This document shows, piece after piece, positions 26,567-37,231 of a stretch of 64,000 nt of DNA. Every line of letters begins with the position of its first letter. Positions within the stretch are counted from its first letter, which is position 1. Source of the stretch: an uncultured Alphaproteobacteria bacterium (GTDB lineage Bacteria; Pseudomonadota; Alphaproteobacteria; RF32; CAG-239). Both the position numbers and the translations under genes were made by a program. The stretch covers positions 1 to 64,000 of the forward strand of contig CASFQO010000009.1 of assembly GCA_949297145.1 (NCBI GenBank), read 5' to 3'. A model generated the notes under the pieces. That model made no database searches. It saw only the letters and a program-made list of their open reading frames with translations, and was not told where the DNA came from.

Positions 26567-26592
26567 ATAGTTGATATTCTTCTTCCTTTCAC

Positions 26593-26629
26593 ACTGAAAA
26601 TGGCCCTTGAGCCATTTTCAGTTTTTTTA
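26593..26629 (+). terminator. Rho-independent terminator of the 1161-residue protein gene
   Basis: ACTGAAAATGGC at 26593-26604 and GCCATTTTCAGT at 26611-26622 form a perfect 12-bp stem with loop CCTTGA, followed by a run of T to about 26628. Confidence 0.93.
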
Positions 26630-26740
26630 TATCTTAAATTTTTGCTTAACCTATTCTTTTTATTTAAATCTTGGGGATAGTTGTGGGTATAACCTTTTGG
26701 TTTTTAAAATTTTTCTTGAAAAATGCAGAATTGGTGTTAA

Positions 26741-27820
<1,080 letters not shown>

Positions 27821-27830
27821 TAATATTACT

Positions 27831-27887
27831 TCCCGCCGTCGTTGAACTTTTATGTACTTTGTGGCACAAAAGTTTGTGATGGCGGGA
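27831..27887 (+). promoter_or_regulatory. nested hairpin in the gapA-pgk spacer
   Basis: An outer 7-bp stem joins TCCCGCC (27831-27837) to GGCGGGA (27881-27887), and an inner stem joins AACTTTT (27845-27851) to AAAAGTT (27868-27874). A further small hairpin is possible in the loop. It fills most of the 93-base spacer and lies 27 bases before the pgk start. It could be an intercistronic processing or stability element; it lacks a U-run, so it is not a standard terminator. Confidence 0.5.
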
Positions 27888-27913
27888 ATATTTTTTATTT
27901 TGAGGGATTTTAT

Positions 27914-29125
27914 ATGACTGAATATAGAACAATTAAAGATTTAGGCGATCTTAACGGTAAAGTCGTTATGTTAAGAGCTGACCTCAATGTTCCTATGGAT
28001 GAAAATTTTCATGTTACAAACACGGCAAGAATTGACAGAACAGTTCCAACTATCAAGGCTTTGATGAACCAAGGTGCTAAAGTTGTGGTTATTTCTCACT
28101 TTGGCAGACCGGAAGGCAAAGGCGATATGAAAAACTCTTTGTCCCACATTGTTAAAGATTTGGAAAAAGCTCTTGGAAAACATGTTGTTTTTGTTGATGA
28201 CTGCATTGGCGAAAAAGTTGAAAATGCCGTTAAAAATATGAAGCAAGATGAAATCTTGTTGCTTGAAAATCTTCGTTTCTATAATGAAGAAAAGAAGGGC
28301 GATGAAGCTTTTGCAAAAGAATTGGTTAAGCCTGCTGATGTTTATGTTTCTGACGCTTTCTCTACGGCTCACCGCGCTCACGCCTCTATGGTTGCAGCTG
28401 CAAAGTTATTGCCTTCTGCAATGGGCTTGTTGATGGAAGAAGAAGTTAATGCGCTTTCTACCGGTTTGAATAATCCGGTTCGTCCGCTTATTGCTATTGT
28501 CGGCGGTTCTAAAGTTTCTACAAAGTTAGACTTGTTGAACAACTTGGTTAAAAAAGTTAATAAGCTCGTTATTTCCGGCGGTATGGCTCATACATTTATG
28601 AAAGCTAGCGGAATTGATACTATCAATGAAGCTAACTCTTTGGTTCAAATGGACATGATTGACACCGCAAAAGAAATTATGGCTACAGCTAAAGCAAACA
28701 ACTGCGAGATTGTTTTGCCGCAAGATGTTGTTGTTTCTAAAGAATTTAAGCCAATGGCTGAGCACAAAACAGTTGATTTGGCTAATATTCCGGCTGAAGG
28801 TTGGAGTTTGCTTGACGTTGGTGAAAAGACAATTGCCGCTATCAATGCTAAATTGGATGAATGCAAAACACTCGTTTGGAATGGTCCGCTCGGTGTTTTT
28901 GAAATGAAACCTTTTGATAACGCTACCAATAAAGTTGCCCAACATGCTGCTGAATTAACTCAAAGTGGCAAATTGACATCTGTTGCTGGTGGCGGTGATA
29001 CCGTTTCTGCTCTTGAAAATGCAGGTGTTGCTAATAAATTTACCTACATTTCAACTGCCGGCGGTGCCTTTTTGGAATGGATGGAAGGTAAAGAACTTCC
29101 GGGTGTTGTTGTTATGAAGAAGTAA
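27914..29125 (+). CDS. pgk: phosphoglycerate kinase
   Basis: Transfers phosphate from 1,3-bisphosphoglycerate to ADP, the step after GapA. The 403 residues include VVMLRADLNVPMD at the N-terminus, VVISHFGRPEG, DAFSTAHRAHASMVA, IVGGSKVSTKLDLL and the C-terminal nucleotide-binding VAGGGDTVSALEN. The start at 27914 is chosen because homology begins there; its SD (TGAGGGA) is moderate. It follows gapA on the same strand with a structured spacer. Confidence 0.97.
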   Translation: MTEYRTIKDLGDLNGKVVMLRADLNVPMDENFHVTNTARIDRTVPTIKALMNQGAKVVVISHFGRPEGKGDMKNSLSHIVKDLEKALGKHVVFVDDCIGEKVENAVKNMKQDEILLLENLRFYNEEKKGDEAFAKELVKPADVYVSDAFSTAHRAHASMVAAAKLLPSAMGLLMEEEVNALSTGLNNPVRPLIAIVGGSKVSTKLDLLNNLVKKVNKLVISGGMAHTFMKASGIDTINEANSLVQMDMIDTAKEIMATAKANNCEIVLPQDVVVSKEFKPMAEHKTVDLANIPAEGWSLLDVGEKTIAAINAKLDECKTLVWNGPLGVFEMKPFDNATNKVAQHAAELTQSGKLTSVAGGGDTVSALENAGVANKFTYISTAGGAFLEWMEGKELPGVVVMKK

Positions 29126-29150
29126 TTTAACACTTCATCTTTTGATTAAG

Positions 29151-29181
29151 GAGAGTGGATTATATTCTGCTCTCTTTTTTT
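29151..29181 (+). terminator. Rho-independent terminator of gapA-pgk
   Basis: GAGAGTGGA (29151-29159) pairs with TCTGCTCTC (29166-29174) including two G-U pairs, followed by TTTTTTT. It lies 25 bases after the pgk stop. Confidence 0.7.
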
Positions 29182-29302
29182 GTTATCTAAGCTATCTCGC
29201 AATGTTTGGTTATATAACTTTTGAAATACTCCGAAACATTATTTTATACGAAAGGCATATTATTTTACTTGTTTTTTACTAATTTCTCTATAGACTTTAG
29301 GC

Positions 29303-29319
29303 ATAACACTTAGTGTTAT
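29303..29319 (+). promoter_or_regulatory. palindrome in the leader of the outer-membrane protein gene
   Basis: ATAACAC at 29303-29309 and GTGTTAT at 29313-29319 form a perfect 7-bp inverted repeat around TTA. It lies 28 bases before the start at 29348, just upstream of the SD AAAGGAG. It could be a repressor site or a mRNA hairpin. Confidence 0.4.
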
Positions 29320-29347
29320 ATTCCGAAACTAGATAAAGGAGTTTATC

Positions 29348-30127
29348 ATGAACTACAGAACTATGTTATTAGCAACAGCTGCGGTACTTTTTAGTTCCCA
29401 AGCTATGGCTGCAGATATTACTAATCCTTTCTTTACACCTAATAAAGGACAGATTGTTTCTGATACCAATGTTGGTTATTATCGTACAAAATACAAACAC
29501 AACCAAGGTGTTGATGAAGGTTACTATGCTGCAGAAACATTAGAATATGGTATTACAGACAAGTTCAGCATTAACGGTACAATCGCTAACATGTTTGATA
29601 CTCAAGGCGAATATAATAATGACCACAACTTTGCATATCAAATCGGCGCAAAATATAACACTAACTGCGATAAAGTTTTGTTCCAAGTTGCCGCAAATTA
29701 TACAACTCTTGAACCTCAATCTTGGATGGGAAGTGAATATACTAACCACTGGTACAAGAGATTGGATGGCGAAATCAAGCTCGGTTATGATATGGGCAAT
29801 GGTTTAACACCTTATGCTTCTTACATCATTTCCGGCAATATTGATAATGGTGACAGAGATTTAGACCAATCCGTTAAAATCGGTGCTCATAAATATTTCG
29901 GCAAATATGCTCTTGATTTAGGTTTACGCTATAACTTCAGTACTGATGGCGGCAATAATCTTTATGAAGGAAGCTATAATGATTTGTGGGCAGAGGCTGC
30001 CGCTGACTACTATGTAAAAGAAAATATCGCTGTTGGTATTTATGGTAGTTATCGTATTGATGGTTCTTATGACAAGAATCTTGATTACGCCTATACAGCA
30101 GGTGCTCATTTGAAAGTTTTATTCTAA
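29348..30127 (+). CDS. small beta-barrel outer-membrane protein
   Basis: A 259-residue protein with a clear signal peptide (MNYRTMLLATAAVLFSSQAMA, then ADIT). The mature part is rich in Tyr, Gly and Asn, with alternating strands (NVGYYRTKYKHNQ, AETLEYGITDKFSINGTIANMF, YALDLGLRYNFS) and ends with AYTAGAHLKVLF, whose terminal Phe fits a barrel recognised by BamA. This suggests a 10-12 strand outer-membrane barrel. The specific family is not recognised. It stands alone, with a strong terminator after it and a palindrome before it. Confidence 0.75.
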   Translation: MNYRTMLLATAAVLFSSQAMAADITNPFFTPNKGQIVSDTNVGYYRTKYKHNQGVDEGYYAAETLEYGITDKFSINGTIANMFDTQGEYNNDHNFAYQIGAKYNTNCDKVLFQVAANYTTLEPQSWMGSEYTNHWYKRLDGEIKLGYDMGNGLTPYASYIISGNIDNGDRDLDQSVKIGAHKYFGKYALDLGLRYNFSTDGGNNLYEGSYNDLWAEAAADYYVKENIAVGIYGSYRIDGSYDKNLDYAYTAGAHLKVLF

Positions 30128-30147
30128 GGATATAACTTTTATTCCGA

Positions 30148-30178
30148 AGAGGGTTCTTTTTAGAGCCCTCTTTTTTTG
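30148..30178 (+). terminator. Rho-independent terminator of the outer-membrane protein gene
   Basis: AGAGGGTTC (30148-30156) pairs with GAGCCCTCT (30163-30171), nine pairs with one G-U, followed by TTTTTTT. Confidence 0.9.
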
Positions 30179-30259
30179 GCTTTATTGATGTTTCTTTGGG
30201 GCTTTTTTAAATTTTCTTAATATTAACACCTTATACTGACACCATTGTAAAATATTTAG

Positions 30260-30290
30260 TTTTGCCGTATATAGTCTATATATTGCAAAA
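30260..30290. promoter_or_regulatory. 31-bp near-perfect inverted repeat before the oxidoreductase gene
   Basis: The arms TTTTGCCGTATATAG (30260-30274) and CTATATATTGCAAAA (30276-30290) match at 13 of 15 positions about a central T. The repeat directly abuts the SD AGGAGAG, with the ATG at 30302. It may be an operator or a hairpin affecting ribosome access. Confidence 0.55.
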
Positions 30291-30301
30291 AGGAGAGAGA
30301 C

Positions 30302-31861
30302 ATGACAAGAAAAGCTATCATCATCGGGGCTGGTCCTGCTGGATTAACAACCGCATACGAAATGTTAACACGCTCGGATATTGAACCTGTTATTTTGGAA
30401 GAAAATGATTTTGTCGGCGGCATAAGCGCAACCCTTGATTATAAAAATAATAAAATTGATATGGGCGGACATCGCTTCTTTTCTAAATCTGACCGCGTGA
30501 TGAATTGGTGGCTCAGTATTTTACCTCAACAAGGGAAACCCTCTATTGATGATATTATGCTTAACCGTGATGTTGAGCTTTCTCAACTGCCTGATGCGCC
30601 GGATCCTGAAAAGACCGACAGAGTTATGCTCAAAAGGCACAGGTTATCTCGTATTTTTTATCTTAAAACGTTCTTTAGCTATCCGGTCAGCTTAAACTTT
30701 GACACCATCAAAGGGCTTGGTTTGTGGCGGATGTTTAAGATTGGATGTTCTTATCTTAAGGTTCTTGTTTTTCCGATTAAAGAGGAGAAATCTTTAGAGG
30801 ATTTTATGATAAATCGTTTCGGACGGGAGCTTTATCTGACGTTCTTTAAGGATTATACAGAAAAATTATGGGGGATTGATTGTTCTAAAATTTCGGCCGA
30901 ATGGGGGGCGCAGAGAATTAAAGGTATCTCTATCTTGAAAGTCTTAAAACAGATGTTCAAGGATTTGTTTGGCAAAAAAGGCGGTGCCGTTGAGACTAGT
31001 TTTATTGATAGCTTCTTTTATCCTAAATTTGGCCCGGGACATTTGTGGCAATCGGTTGCCAAATTGGTTGAAGAAAAAGGTGGTAAGATTTTGCTTCGGC
31101 ATAAAGTGGTGCGCATTGTCAAAAAAGGTGATAAAATTACTTCTGTTGAAGCGGTTGACGAACATGGTAAACTTAAAGTTTTTGAAGGAGACTTTTTCAT
31201 CTCCACCATGCCGGTGAAAGATTTGGTAGAATCTATGACCGATGTTCCGGCGAAGGTTAAAAAAGTTGCCGGTGGATTGATGTATCGAGACTTCAGAACT
31301 GTCGGAATTTTGTTGAAAAAATTAAAACTTAAAAACACCACTCATTTTAAAACTGTCAGTGATATCGTTCCGGATACGTGGATTTATATTCAAGAGCGCG
31401 ATGTGAAACTCGGACGCTTACAAATCTTTAATAACTGGAGCCCTTATCTGGTTAAAGATTTTGAAAATACGGTCTGGATTGGATTGGAATATTTTTGTAA
31501 TGAACAAGATAAAATCTGGACTGACGATGACGAGACCTTTATACAGTTTGCTATTGATGAAGCTGCGAGAATCGGCATCTTTGATAAAGAAGATGTGTTG
31601 GATGCTTATACTCATCGTGTGAAAAAAGCATATCCGGCTTATTTTGGTTCTTATGACAGATTTGATGAAATTAAAACCTTTGTCAACGGCATAGACAATC
31701 TGTTCTTAGTCGGGCGCAACGGTATGCATCGTTATAATAATATGGACCACTCAACTCTGGCGGCAATGAAAACCGTAGATTTTATTTTGGGAGAATGCCA
31801 ATCTCGTGAAGAGATTTGGTCTATCAATACCGAATCGGATTATCATGAAGAGAAAAAGTAA
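30302..31861 (+). CDS. FAD-dependent oxidoreductase (NAD(P)-binding Rossmann, UDP-galactopyranose mutase/amine oxidase-like)
   Basis: A 519-residue flavoprotein. The N-terminus [18 protein letters not shown] is a classic FAD-binding Rossmann motif, followed by [31 protein letters not shown], as in protoporphyrinogen-oxidase-like and mutase-like flavoproteins. The C-terminus has the second FAD motif ([28 protein letters not shown]). Relatives often lie in glycan-synthesis clusters, and here the next gene is a GT-C glycosyltransferase overlapping the 3' end. True substrate is unknown; protoporphyrinogen oxidation is unlikely given this context. It has a good SD just after a 31-bp dyad. Confidence 0.8.
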   Translation: MTRKAIIIGAGPAGLTTAYEMLTRSDIEPVILEENDFVGGISATLDYKNNKIDMGGHRFFSKSDRVMNWWLSILPQQGKPSIDDIMLNRDVELSQLPDAPDPEKTDRVMLKRHRLSRIFYLKTFFSYPVSLNFDTIKGLGLWRMFKIGCSYLKVLVFPIKEEKSLEDFMINRFGRELYLTFFKDYTEKLWGIDCSKISAEWGAQRIKGISILKVLKQMFKDLFGKKGGAVETSFIDSFFYPKFGPGHLWQSVAKLVEEKGGKILLRHKVVRIVKKGDKITSVEAVDEHGKLKVFEGDFFISTMPVKDLVESMTDVPAKVKKVAGGLMYRDFRTVGILLKKLKLKNTTHFKTVSDIVPDTWIYIQERDVKLGRLQIFNNWSPYLVKDFENTVWIGLEYFCNEQDKIWTDDDETFIQFAIDEAARIGIFDKEDVLDAYTHRVKKAYPAYFGSYDRFDEIKTFVNGIDNLFLVGRNGMHRYNNMDHSTLAAMKTVDFILGECQSREEIWSINTESDYHEEKK

Positions 31862-33353
31862 CGTGCTTAAAGAGAAAATTTTATCACTTTACTCCGTGTG
31901 CAAAGGCAGACTTGACAAAGAATTAGCTGATTTTGATGAAAATTCGGTTATTCGGATTTTTAAGATTTTTTCTGCTCTTGCTCTCTTGGTGGCAATGTAT
32001 GCTTTTGTCTTTTCCGGTTTTCAGATTGTTGATGAATTTGAACATTTGCATGCCTCGTGGTTGGTTAGTAGCGGAGAAGTTCCTTATCGGGATTTTTTTG
32101 AGCATCACAACCCCCTGCTCTGGTATATCAGCGCGCCGATTGTTCGTTTATTTTATGATAATGCCCTTATTTTTTATGTCATGCGGGCGGTTAGTTTTGG
32201 AGTATCTGTTTTAACGCTCTTTTTCATCTATAAAACAGCCTTATATTTCACCTCCAAAATCGGGGCGTGGTTTGCCGTCGCTTTAACCTTGGGCAACATC
32301 ATTACTCTCTATAATTTTAGCCAATTTCGCCCAGACAACTTTATGAATTGTTGTTTTATTATCGGGGTATATTACTTGTTAGCTTATCTCAAGCAAAAGC
32401 AGCTCAAACTGTTGATTTTCTCTTTCTTGGGTTTTACATTTTCTGCTTTGTTTTTGCAAAAGATATCGTTGCTTTTGATTGTGGTGGAAGTTATTTTGTT
32501 GGTGTTGCTTTTTGGTAAAAAAATTTCTTTCCGGCATATTACGGTTGCGGCCATACCTGCCCTTTTGATTGCGTTTGGTTTTCTGCTGCTTTTATATTTG
32601 AGTAATACACTACTGCAATATTTTGAGCTCAATTTACACTTTAACCAAGCGATGCTCGCTTATTTTGACAGAGGGGCGTTTTGGCTTGGTAATATTTTCT
32701 TTAGTTTCTATGGGCTTATTTTGATTTTCGGCCTCTATATCTATCGCAAACAGAATCTTAATTTCAAAATTATTTTTTGGCTTTTTGCGGCAGAATTTTT
32801 AATGCGGAATTTTTATTTTGCACCGCATCCAAATTATTATACTTTGTTGGTTATGCTTTCTGCTTTGGTCTTTGCGCCATGCGCTTCGCTTTTATTTCCT
32901 AAGCACAAAATTATCAGTCTCTTTTTGATTATCCTTACCTTCTTGCACTTGGGGTTAGTTTTTAATACGATTGATGCCACCTCTGCTAAGCATAACAGTT
33001 ATAAGCATTATCTCTTGGCAGATTATGTGCATAAAAATTCTCAGCCTGATGACTATTTGATGAATGGGTATGATAAAAACTTTAATATATACCGCAAGGA
33101 TGTCAGCTATTATTGGTTTGGACTAGATATGTTGCTTCCTATTATGGAATTGGAATACAATATTTCACAAAAACCGGATGTTAATCGTCTTATCATTCAG
33201 TATCGTCCTAAATTTATTTATGTACAAAATTATCCTGATTTACGAGCTTATCGCTCTTACGGAGAAAGTCGGTATTCTCAAGTTTTTATTCCGGAACTCG
33301 TTTGGGAGCTCTATCAAAAAACACCTTTTGAGAATTTGGCGGTGCTAAAATAA
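31845..33353 (+). CDS. GT-C fold glycosyltransferase, ArnT/PMT-like integral membrane protein
   Basis: A polytopic membrane enzyme of about 502 residues with ten or so helices. The early periplasmic loop has the GT-C hallmark as [34 protein letters not shown], with the acidic catalytic residue just after the first helix. Such proteins transfer a sugar from a polyprenyl-phosphate donor to a lipid, glycan or protein outside the inner membrane. The ATG at 31845 is inside the oxidoreductase gene (17-base overlap); a GTG at 31806 is an alternative. The overlap implies translational coupling and a shared pathway. Sugar and acceptor are unknown. Confidence 0.8.
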   Translation: MKRKSNVLKEKILSLYSVCKGRLDKELADFDENSVIRIFKIFSALALLVAMYAFVFSGFQIVDEFEHLHASWLVSSGEVPYRDFFEHHNPLLWYISAPIVRLFYDNALIFYVMRAVSFGVSVLTLFFIYKTALYFTSKIGAWFAVALTLGNIITLYNFSQFRPDNFMNCCFIIGVYYLLAYLKQKQLKLLIFSFLGFTFSALFLQKISLLLIVVEVILLVLLFGKKISFRHITVAAIPALLIAFGFLLLLYLSNTLLQYFELNLHFNQAMLAYFDRGAFWLGNIFFSFYGLILIFGLYIYRKQNLNFKIIFWLFAAEFLMRNFYFAPHPNYYTLLVMLSALVFAPCASLLFPKHKIISLFLIILTFLHLGLVFNTIDATSAKHNSYKHYLLADYVHKNSQPDDYLMNGYDKNFNIYRKDVSYYWFGLDMLLPIMELEYNISQKPDVNRLIIQYRPKFIYVQNYPDLRAYRSYGESRYSQVFIPELVWELYQKTPFENLAVLK

Positions 33354-33383
33354 TTTAGCAAATTTTAAACCTTCCTTGCTAAA
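33354..33383 (+). terminator. inverted repeat between the GT-C gene and mlaC
   Basis: TTTAGCAA (33354-33361) pairs with TTGCTAAA (33376-33383) across a 14-base AT-rich loop. No U-run follows, so it may be a weak terminator or simply a leader hairpin for mlaC, whose ATG is 29 bases downstream. Confidence 0.3.
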
Positions 33384-33411
33384 ATATCGGATAGATTATT
33401 GAGGGATATTC

Positions 33412-34086
33412 ATGTTACGTATTTTTAAGTTTGTTCTACTTTCTTTTTGGCTTTCTTTTTCCTTGGCGTATGCTTCTGAAGTTGCCGTCAGCAGTCAAGA
33501 TGCTCGTGCTTGGGCTAATTCTAAGGGGCAAGAATTGATACAGGCATTGGCTGAAACAAATTTAGCCGCCAAATATGCTAAGTTGGATACCATGCTCAAT
33601 GAAGATGTTAATCTTGATTATATTTCAAAATTTGTCATCGGTAAATACGCAAAAATTATGAATGAAAAGCAACTTAAACAATACACAAGTCTTTTCCATA
33701 GGTACGCGCTTACGCTCTATAAACAATTCAATCTGAATTTTGATGCTACAGCTGTCCAGTTTTCTATTGATAACGTTATTGAGCACCAAAATTTCACAAC
33801 CGTTAATTGTTCGGTTGACCCGAGTAAGGTTTTTGAAAATATACGCGGTATCAAAGTAGAATCTCAGATTATTCCTGTCAAATTCAAACTTATTCGAGGC
33901 ACCAAGAATCGCATTCAGGCCGTTGATGTGGAAATTTCCGGCGTTAGCTTAGTCATAGAATACAGAAAGCGCTTTTATGAAATGATTAAAGAAGATGGCG
34001 AAGATATTGATTGGTTCTTGCAACGCTTTAATGATCAAGTTGTCGCTAACGAAAATGTGGCTTATCGCAACTTGCTTGGGCAATGA
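33412..34086 (+). CDS. mlaC: MlaC-type phospholipid-binding periplasmic protein
   Basis: A 224-residue protein with a signal peptide ending SLAYA, then SEVAV. The Tgt2/MlaC pattern is visible: FVIGKYAKIMNEKQLKQYTSLFHRYALTLY near residues 74-103 (the family's F.....G..W...s..Q...F...F...L...Y) and later EIDWFLQRFNDQVV. MlaC shuttles phospholipids between the inner-membrane MlaFEDB complex and the outer membrane. Usual partners mlaE and mlaF are not in the window; two MCE proteins at 45.4-46.4 kb are the likely inner-membrane partners. The gene stands after a GT-C enzyme and ends in TGA followed at once by TAA. Confidence 0.85.
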   Translation: MLRIFKFVLLSFWLSFSLAYASEVAVSSQDARAWANSKGQELIQALAETNLAAKYAKLDTMLNEDVNLDYISKFVIGKYAKIMNEKQLKQYTSLFHRYALTLYKQFNLNFDATAVQFSIDNVIEHQNFTTVNCSVDPSKVFENIRGIKVESQIIPVKFKLIRGTKNRIQAVDVEISGVSLVIEYRKRFYEMIKEDGEDIDWFLQRFNDQVVANENVAYRNLLGQ

Positions 34087-34200
34087 TAAAATTTTCTTAT
34101 CGTTTGCTCAAAAATTTTAAAATAGCGTTGTATTTTTTTTTCAATATGCTAAATTGTGGTTAATTTGTTAAGGTGAAACTTTAAAATAAGGATTTTAGCT

Positions 34201-36678
34201 ATGGTAGAAAATGCCAGATATAATGGTAAGGCTTCGTTTGAAGAGTGGAAAAAAGATTGGGAATTAGAAGAAAGATACAATTTCAAATCTATTGAAAGTA
34301 AATGGCAAAAAATTTGGGAAGATGAAAAGGCTTACAAAGTAGAAATTGATCATGAAAAGCCTAAATTTTATGCTTTGGTTGAGTTTCCTTATCCATCAGG
34401 TGCAGGGCTTCACGTAGGACACCCTCGTTCTTATACTGCTCTTGATGTTATCGCTCGTAAAAAACGTATGGAAGGCTTTAACGTGCTTTATCCGATGGGG
34501 TTTGATGCTTTCGGATTGCCTGCCGAAAATTATGCCGTCAAAACCGGTATTCATCCGGCTATTTCTACAAAAGCTAATATTGCAAATTTCACCAGACAAC
34601 TTAAATCTATCGGGCTTTCATTTGATTGGGACAGATGCTTTAATACTTGTGATCCAGAGTACTATAAGTGGACTCAATGGATGTTCCTGAAATTTTATGA
34701 AAAAGGTTTAGCTTATAAATCTAAAATTGCCATTAACTGGTGTCCATCTTGTAAGGTGGGTTTGGCTAATGAGGAAGTTGTCAACGGTCGTTGTGAACGT
34801 TGCGGGGCAGAAGTTGTACGCCGCGATAAAGAGCAATGGATGCTTGCCATTACCAAATATGCCGATAGATTGATTGATGATTTGGCTACGGTTGATTTTA
34901 TTGATCGCGTTAAATCTCAACAAATTAACTGGATTGGTCGTTCTCACGGTGCCGAGCTTGATTTTGATATTACTGATAATGACGGCAATTCTTTAGGGCG
35001 TAAATTGAAAGTATTCACAACACGTCCGGATACGGCTTTTGGTGTAACATACATGGTTATGGCTCCAGAGCATCAGTATATTAAAGAATTAGCTGAAAAG
35101 TTTGATAACTGGAATGAGATTGTTGCTTATGTTGCTGAAACAGCTAAAAAATCTGATTTACAACGCACTGCAGATGACTCTAAAACCGGTGTTGAGCTTA
35201 TTGGTATTAAGGCCAGAAATCCTTTTAACGGTCAGCTTATTCCTATCTTTATCTCTGACTATGTTTTAACCGGTTATGGTACGGGAGCCATTATGGCGGT
35301 TCCGGCTCATGATCAACGCGACTATGACTTTGCCAAGAAATTTAACCTTCCGATTATTCAGGTTTTGGAAGGCGGCGATATTTCTGAAAAAGCATTTGAA
35401 GAAGATGGGGTTCATATCAATTCTGACTTCTTAAATGGTATGGGCAAAGATGATGGTATCAAAGCTGCCATTGATTATGCTAAAGAACATGGTTTTGGTG
35501 ATGCAAAAGTTAATTTCAAATTGCGTGACTGGGTCTTTTCTCGTCAACGTTATTGGGGTGAACCAATTCCTATGGTTTATTGCGAACATTGCGGTTGGCA
35601 GCCTATTCCAGAAAGCGAACTGCCTTTGACTTTGCCTAATATTTCTGACTTTCAGCCAAACGACAATGGTGATTCACCTTTGGCAAAAGCAACGGATTGG
35701 GTTAACACAACTTGTCCGAAATGCGGTGCTCCGGCTAGACGTGAAACGGATGTTATGCCAAACTGGGCTGGGTCTTCTTGGTATTTCTTGAGATATTGCG
35801 ATCCGCACAATGATAAAGAATTTGCTTCTAGAGAAGCTTTGGATTATTGGATGAATGTTGACTGGTATAACGGTGGGATGGAACACACAACGTTGCACTT
35901 GTTATATTCTCGTTTTTGGCATAAGTTCTTATATGATTGCGGATACGTTCCCACCAGCGAGCCGTTCAAAAAGCGTACTTCTCACGGTATGATTTTGGCT
36001 GAAAACGGCGAGAAAATGTCTAAATCTCGCGGTAATGTGATTAACCCTGATGAAGTTATTGATGCTTATGGTGCAGATGCTTTCAGAATGTATGAGATGT
36101 TTATCGGGCCGTTTGATCAAGTTGCTATGTGGTCTGATGAAAGCTTAAACGGCGTTTATCGTTTCGTTAATAAGATTTTTGCACTGTTTGCGAAAGTTAC
36201 GAAAGTTTCTCCTTCTGCCAAAGATTTGCAGGTTATGCATAAATGCATTATTGAGGTTACCGAGCGTATTGACCAAATGAAATTTAATACGGCTGTTTCT
36301 TCCTTGATGACTTATGTTAATTATATGGCTTCTCTTCCTGAAATTCCGGTTGAGATGTATGAGACTTTATTAAAGCTTGTTTCTCCGTTCTCTCCGCATA
36401 TTGCAGAAGAAATGTGGGCACGTTTGGGACATGAAAATCTTATTATTAAAGAATCTTGGCCTAAGGGTAATCCGGAATTGGCGAAAGAAAATACTGTTAC
36501 CATTGCCGTACAAATCAACGGCAAGATGCGCGGCACAATTGAAGTGGAACGTGATTGCGACCAAGAAAAAGTTATTGCAACGGCTAAGTCGTTGGATAAC
36601 GTTGCTAAGCAATTGGCCGATGTTGAACCCAGAAAAATCATTGTTGTACCAAATAGGATTGTGAACATTGTCTTGTAA
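34201..36678 (+). CDS. leuS: leucyl-tRNA synthetase
   Basis: Charges tRNA-Leu; class I synthetase with an editing domain. The 825 residues carry the HIGH-type motif as LHVGHPRSYTALDV, the editing-domain threonine-rich block FTTRPDTAFGVTYMVMAPEH, zinc-like Cys pairs (CPSCKVG and CERCG), and the KMSKS loop as EKMSKSRGNVINPDEV. The C-terminal domain ends PNRIVNIVL. About 28 residues precede the usual N-terminal YNFKSIESKWQKIW, a short extension. SD AAGGA lies nine bases before the ATG. First gene of the conserved leuS-lptE-holA cluster. Confidence 0.97.
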   Translation: MVENARYNGKASFEEWKKDWELEERYNFKSIESKWQKIWEDEKAYKVEIDHEKPKFYALVEFPYPSGAGLHVGHPRSYTALDVIARKKRMEGFNVLYPMGFDAFGLPAENYAVKTGIHPAISTKANIANFTRQLKSIGLSFDWDRCFNTCDPEYYKWTQWMFLKFYEKGLAYKSKIAINWCPSCKVGLANEEVVNGRCERCGAEVVRRDKEQWMLAITKYADRLIDDLATVDFIDRVKSQQINWIGRSHGAELDFDITDNDGNSLGRKLKVFTTRPDTAFGVTYMVMAPEHQYIKELAEKFDNWNEIVAYVAETAKKSDLQRTADDSKTGVELIGIKARNPFNGQLIPIFISDYVLTGYGTGAIMAVPAHDQRDYDFAKKFNLPIIQVLEGGDISEKAFEEDGVHINSDFLNGMGKDDGIKAAIDYAKEHGFGDAKVNFKLRDWVFSRQRYWGEPIPMVYCEHCGWQPIPESELPLTLPNISDFQPNDNGDSPLAKATDWVNTTCPKCGAPARRETDVMPNWAGSSWYFLRYCDPHNDKEFASREALDYWMNVDWYNGGMEHTTLHLLYSRFWHKFLYDCGYVPTSEPFKKRTSHGMILAENGEKMSKSRGNVINPDEVIDAYGADAFRMYEMFIGPFDQVAMWSDESLNGVYRFVNKIFALFAKVTKVSPSAKDLQVMHKCIIEVTERIDQMKFNTAVSSLMTYVNYMASLPEIPVEMYETLLKLVSPFSPHIAEEMWARLGHENLIIKESWPKGNPELAKENTVTIAVQINGKMRGTIEVERDCDQEKVIATAKSLDNVAKQLADVEPRKIIVVPNRIVNIVL

Positions 36679-37231
36679 ATATAGAAATACATTTGTTTTG
36701 GCAGCACTTTTATTCGCAGCTTCGTGCGGATTTGAACCGTTGTATGTGGAGAGAACTTCATCTAGTCAGTGGTATTATAATGGAAAATTTGATACCAGTG
36801 TGAAAGATGAAATGGCCAGTGTTAAAATTGAGCTTATCCAAGACAGAATCGGACAGCTTATCCGTAACGATTTGTTAGATAAACTGACGCCTAAAGGTGA
36901 GCCTAAGCATGCAAAATATATTTTGAGTGTTACGGATATCAATAAACAAGAAATTGACCAAGCTCTTCGTAACGACATTACCGCTACTCGTAAAAAGGTA
37001 ATTTATAAAGTTACGTATGTCTTGAAAAATGCTGAACACAAAACCTTAATCAATGGTACGAGTGTTGCCTATACCGGCTATGATATTTTACGAGATCCTT
37101 ATTCGACGACTTTTGCTCAGAAAAAAGTTGAAAAGAATGCCGCGAAAATTTTAGCTAACGACATTTCTTTACGCTTGGGGGCTTATTTCCACTCGCTTGA
37201 AACAAACAGAGGCAACCCTAATGAATATTAA
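36668..37231 (+). CDS. lptE: LPS-assembly lipoprotein LptE
   Basis: Outer-membrane lipoprotein that plugs LptD and helps place LPS in the outer leaflet. The 187 residues begin with a lipoprotein signal ending LLFAASC, so the lipidated Cys is near residue 20, followed by GFEPLY, the usual first mature residues in alphaproteobacterial LptE. The reading frame starts with TTG at 36668 within the 3' end of leuS, an 11-base overlap, with AGGA eight bases upstream; no good ATG exists in the first 50 codons. Sequence conservation in LptE is low, so the call rests on the lipobox, length and position between leuS and holA. Confidence 0.85.
   Translation: MSCKYRNTFVLAALLFAASCGFEPLYVERTSSSQWYYNGKFDTSVKDEMASVKIELIQDRIGQLIRNDLLDKLTPKGEPKHAKYILSVTDINKQEIDQALRNDITATRKKVIYKVTYVLKNAEHKTLINGTSVAYTGYDILRDPYSTTFAQKKVEKNAAKILANDISLRLGAYFHSLETNRGNPNEY

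Noticed and set aside
34087-34200. T-box or other riboswitch before leuS
   Set aside because: The 114-base leader is AT-rich with no T-box sequence or extended conserved stem; T-boxes are not usual in alphaproteobacteria.
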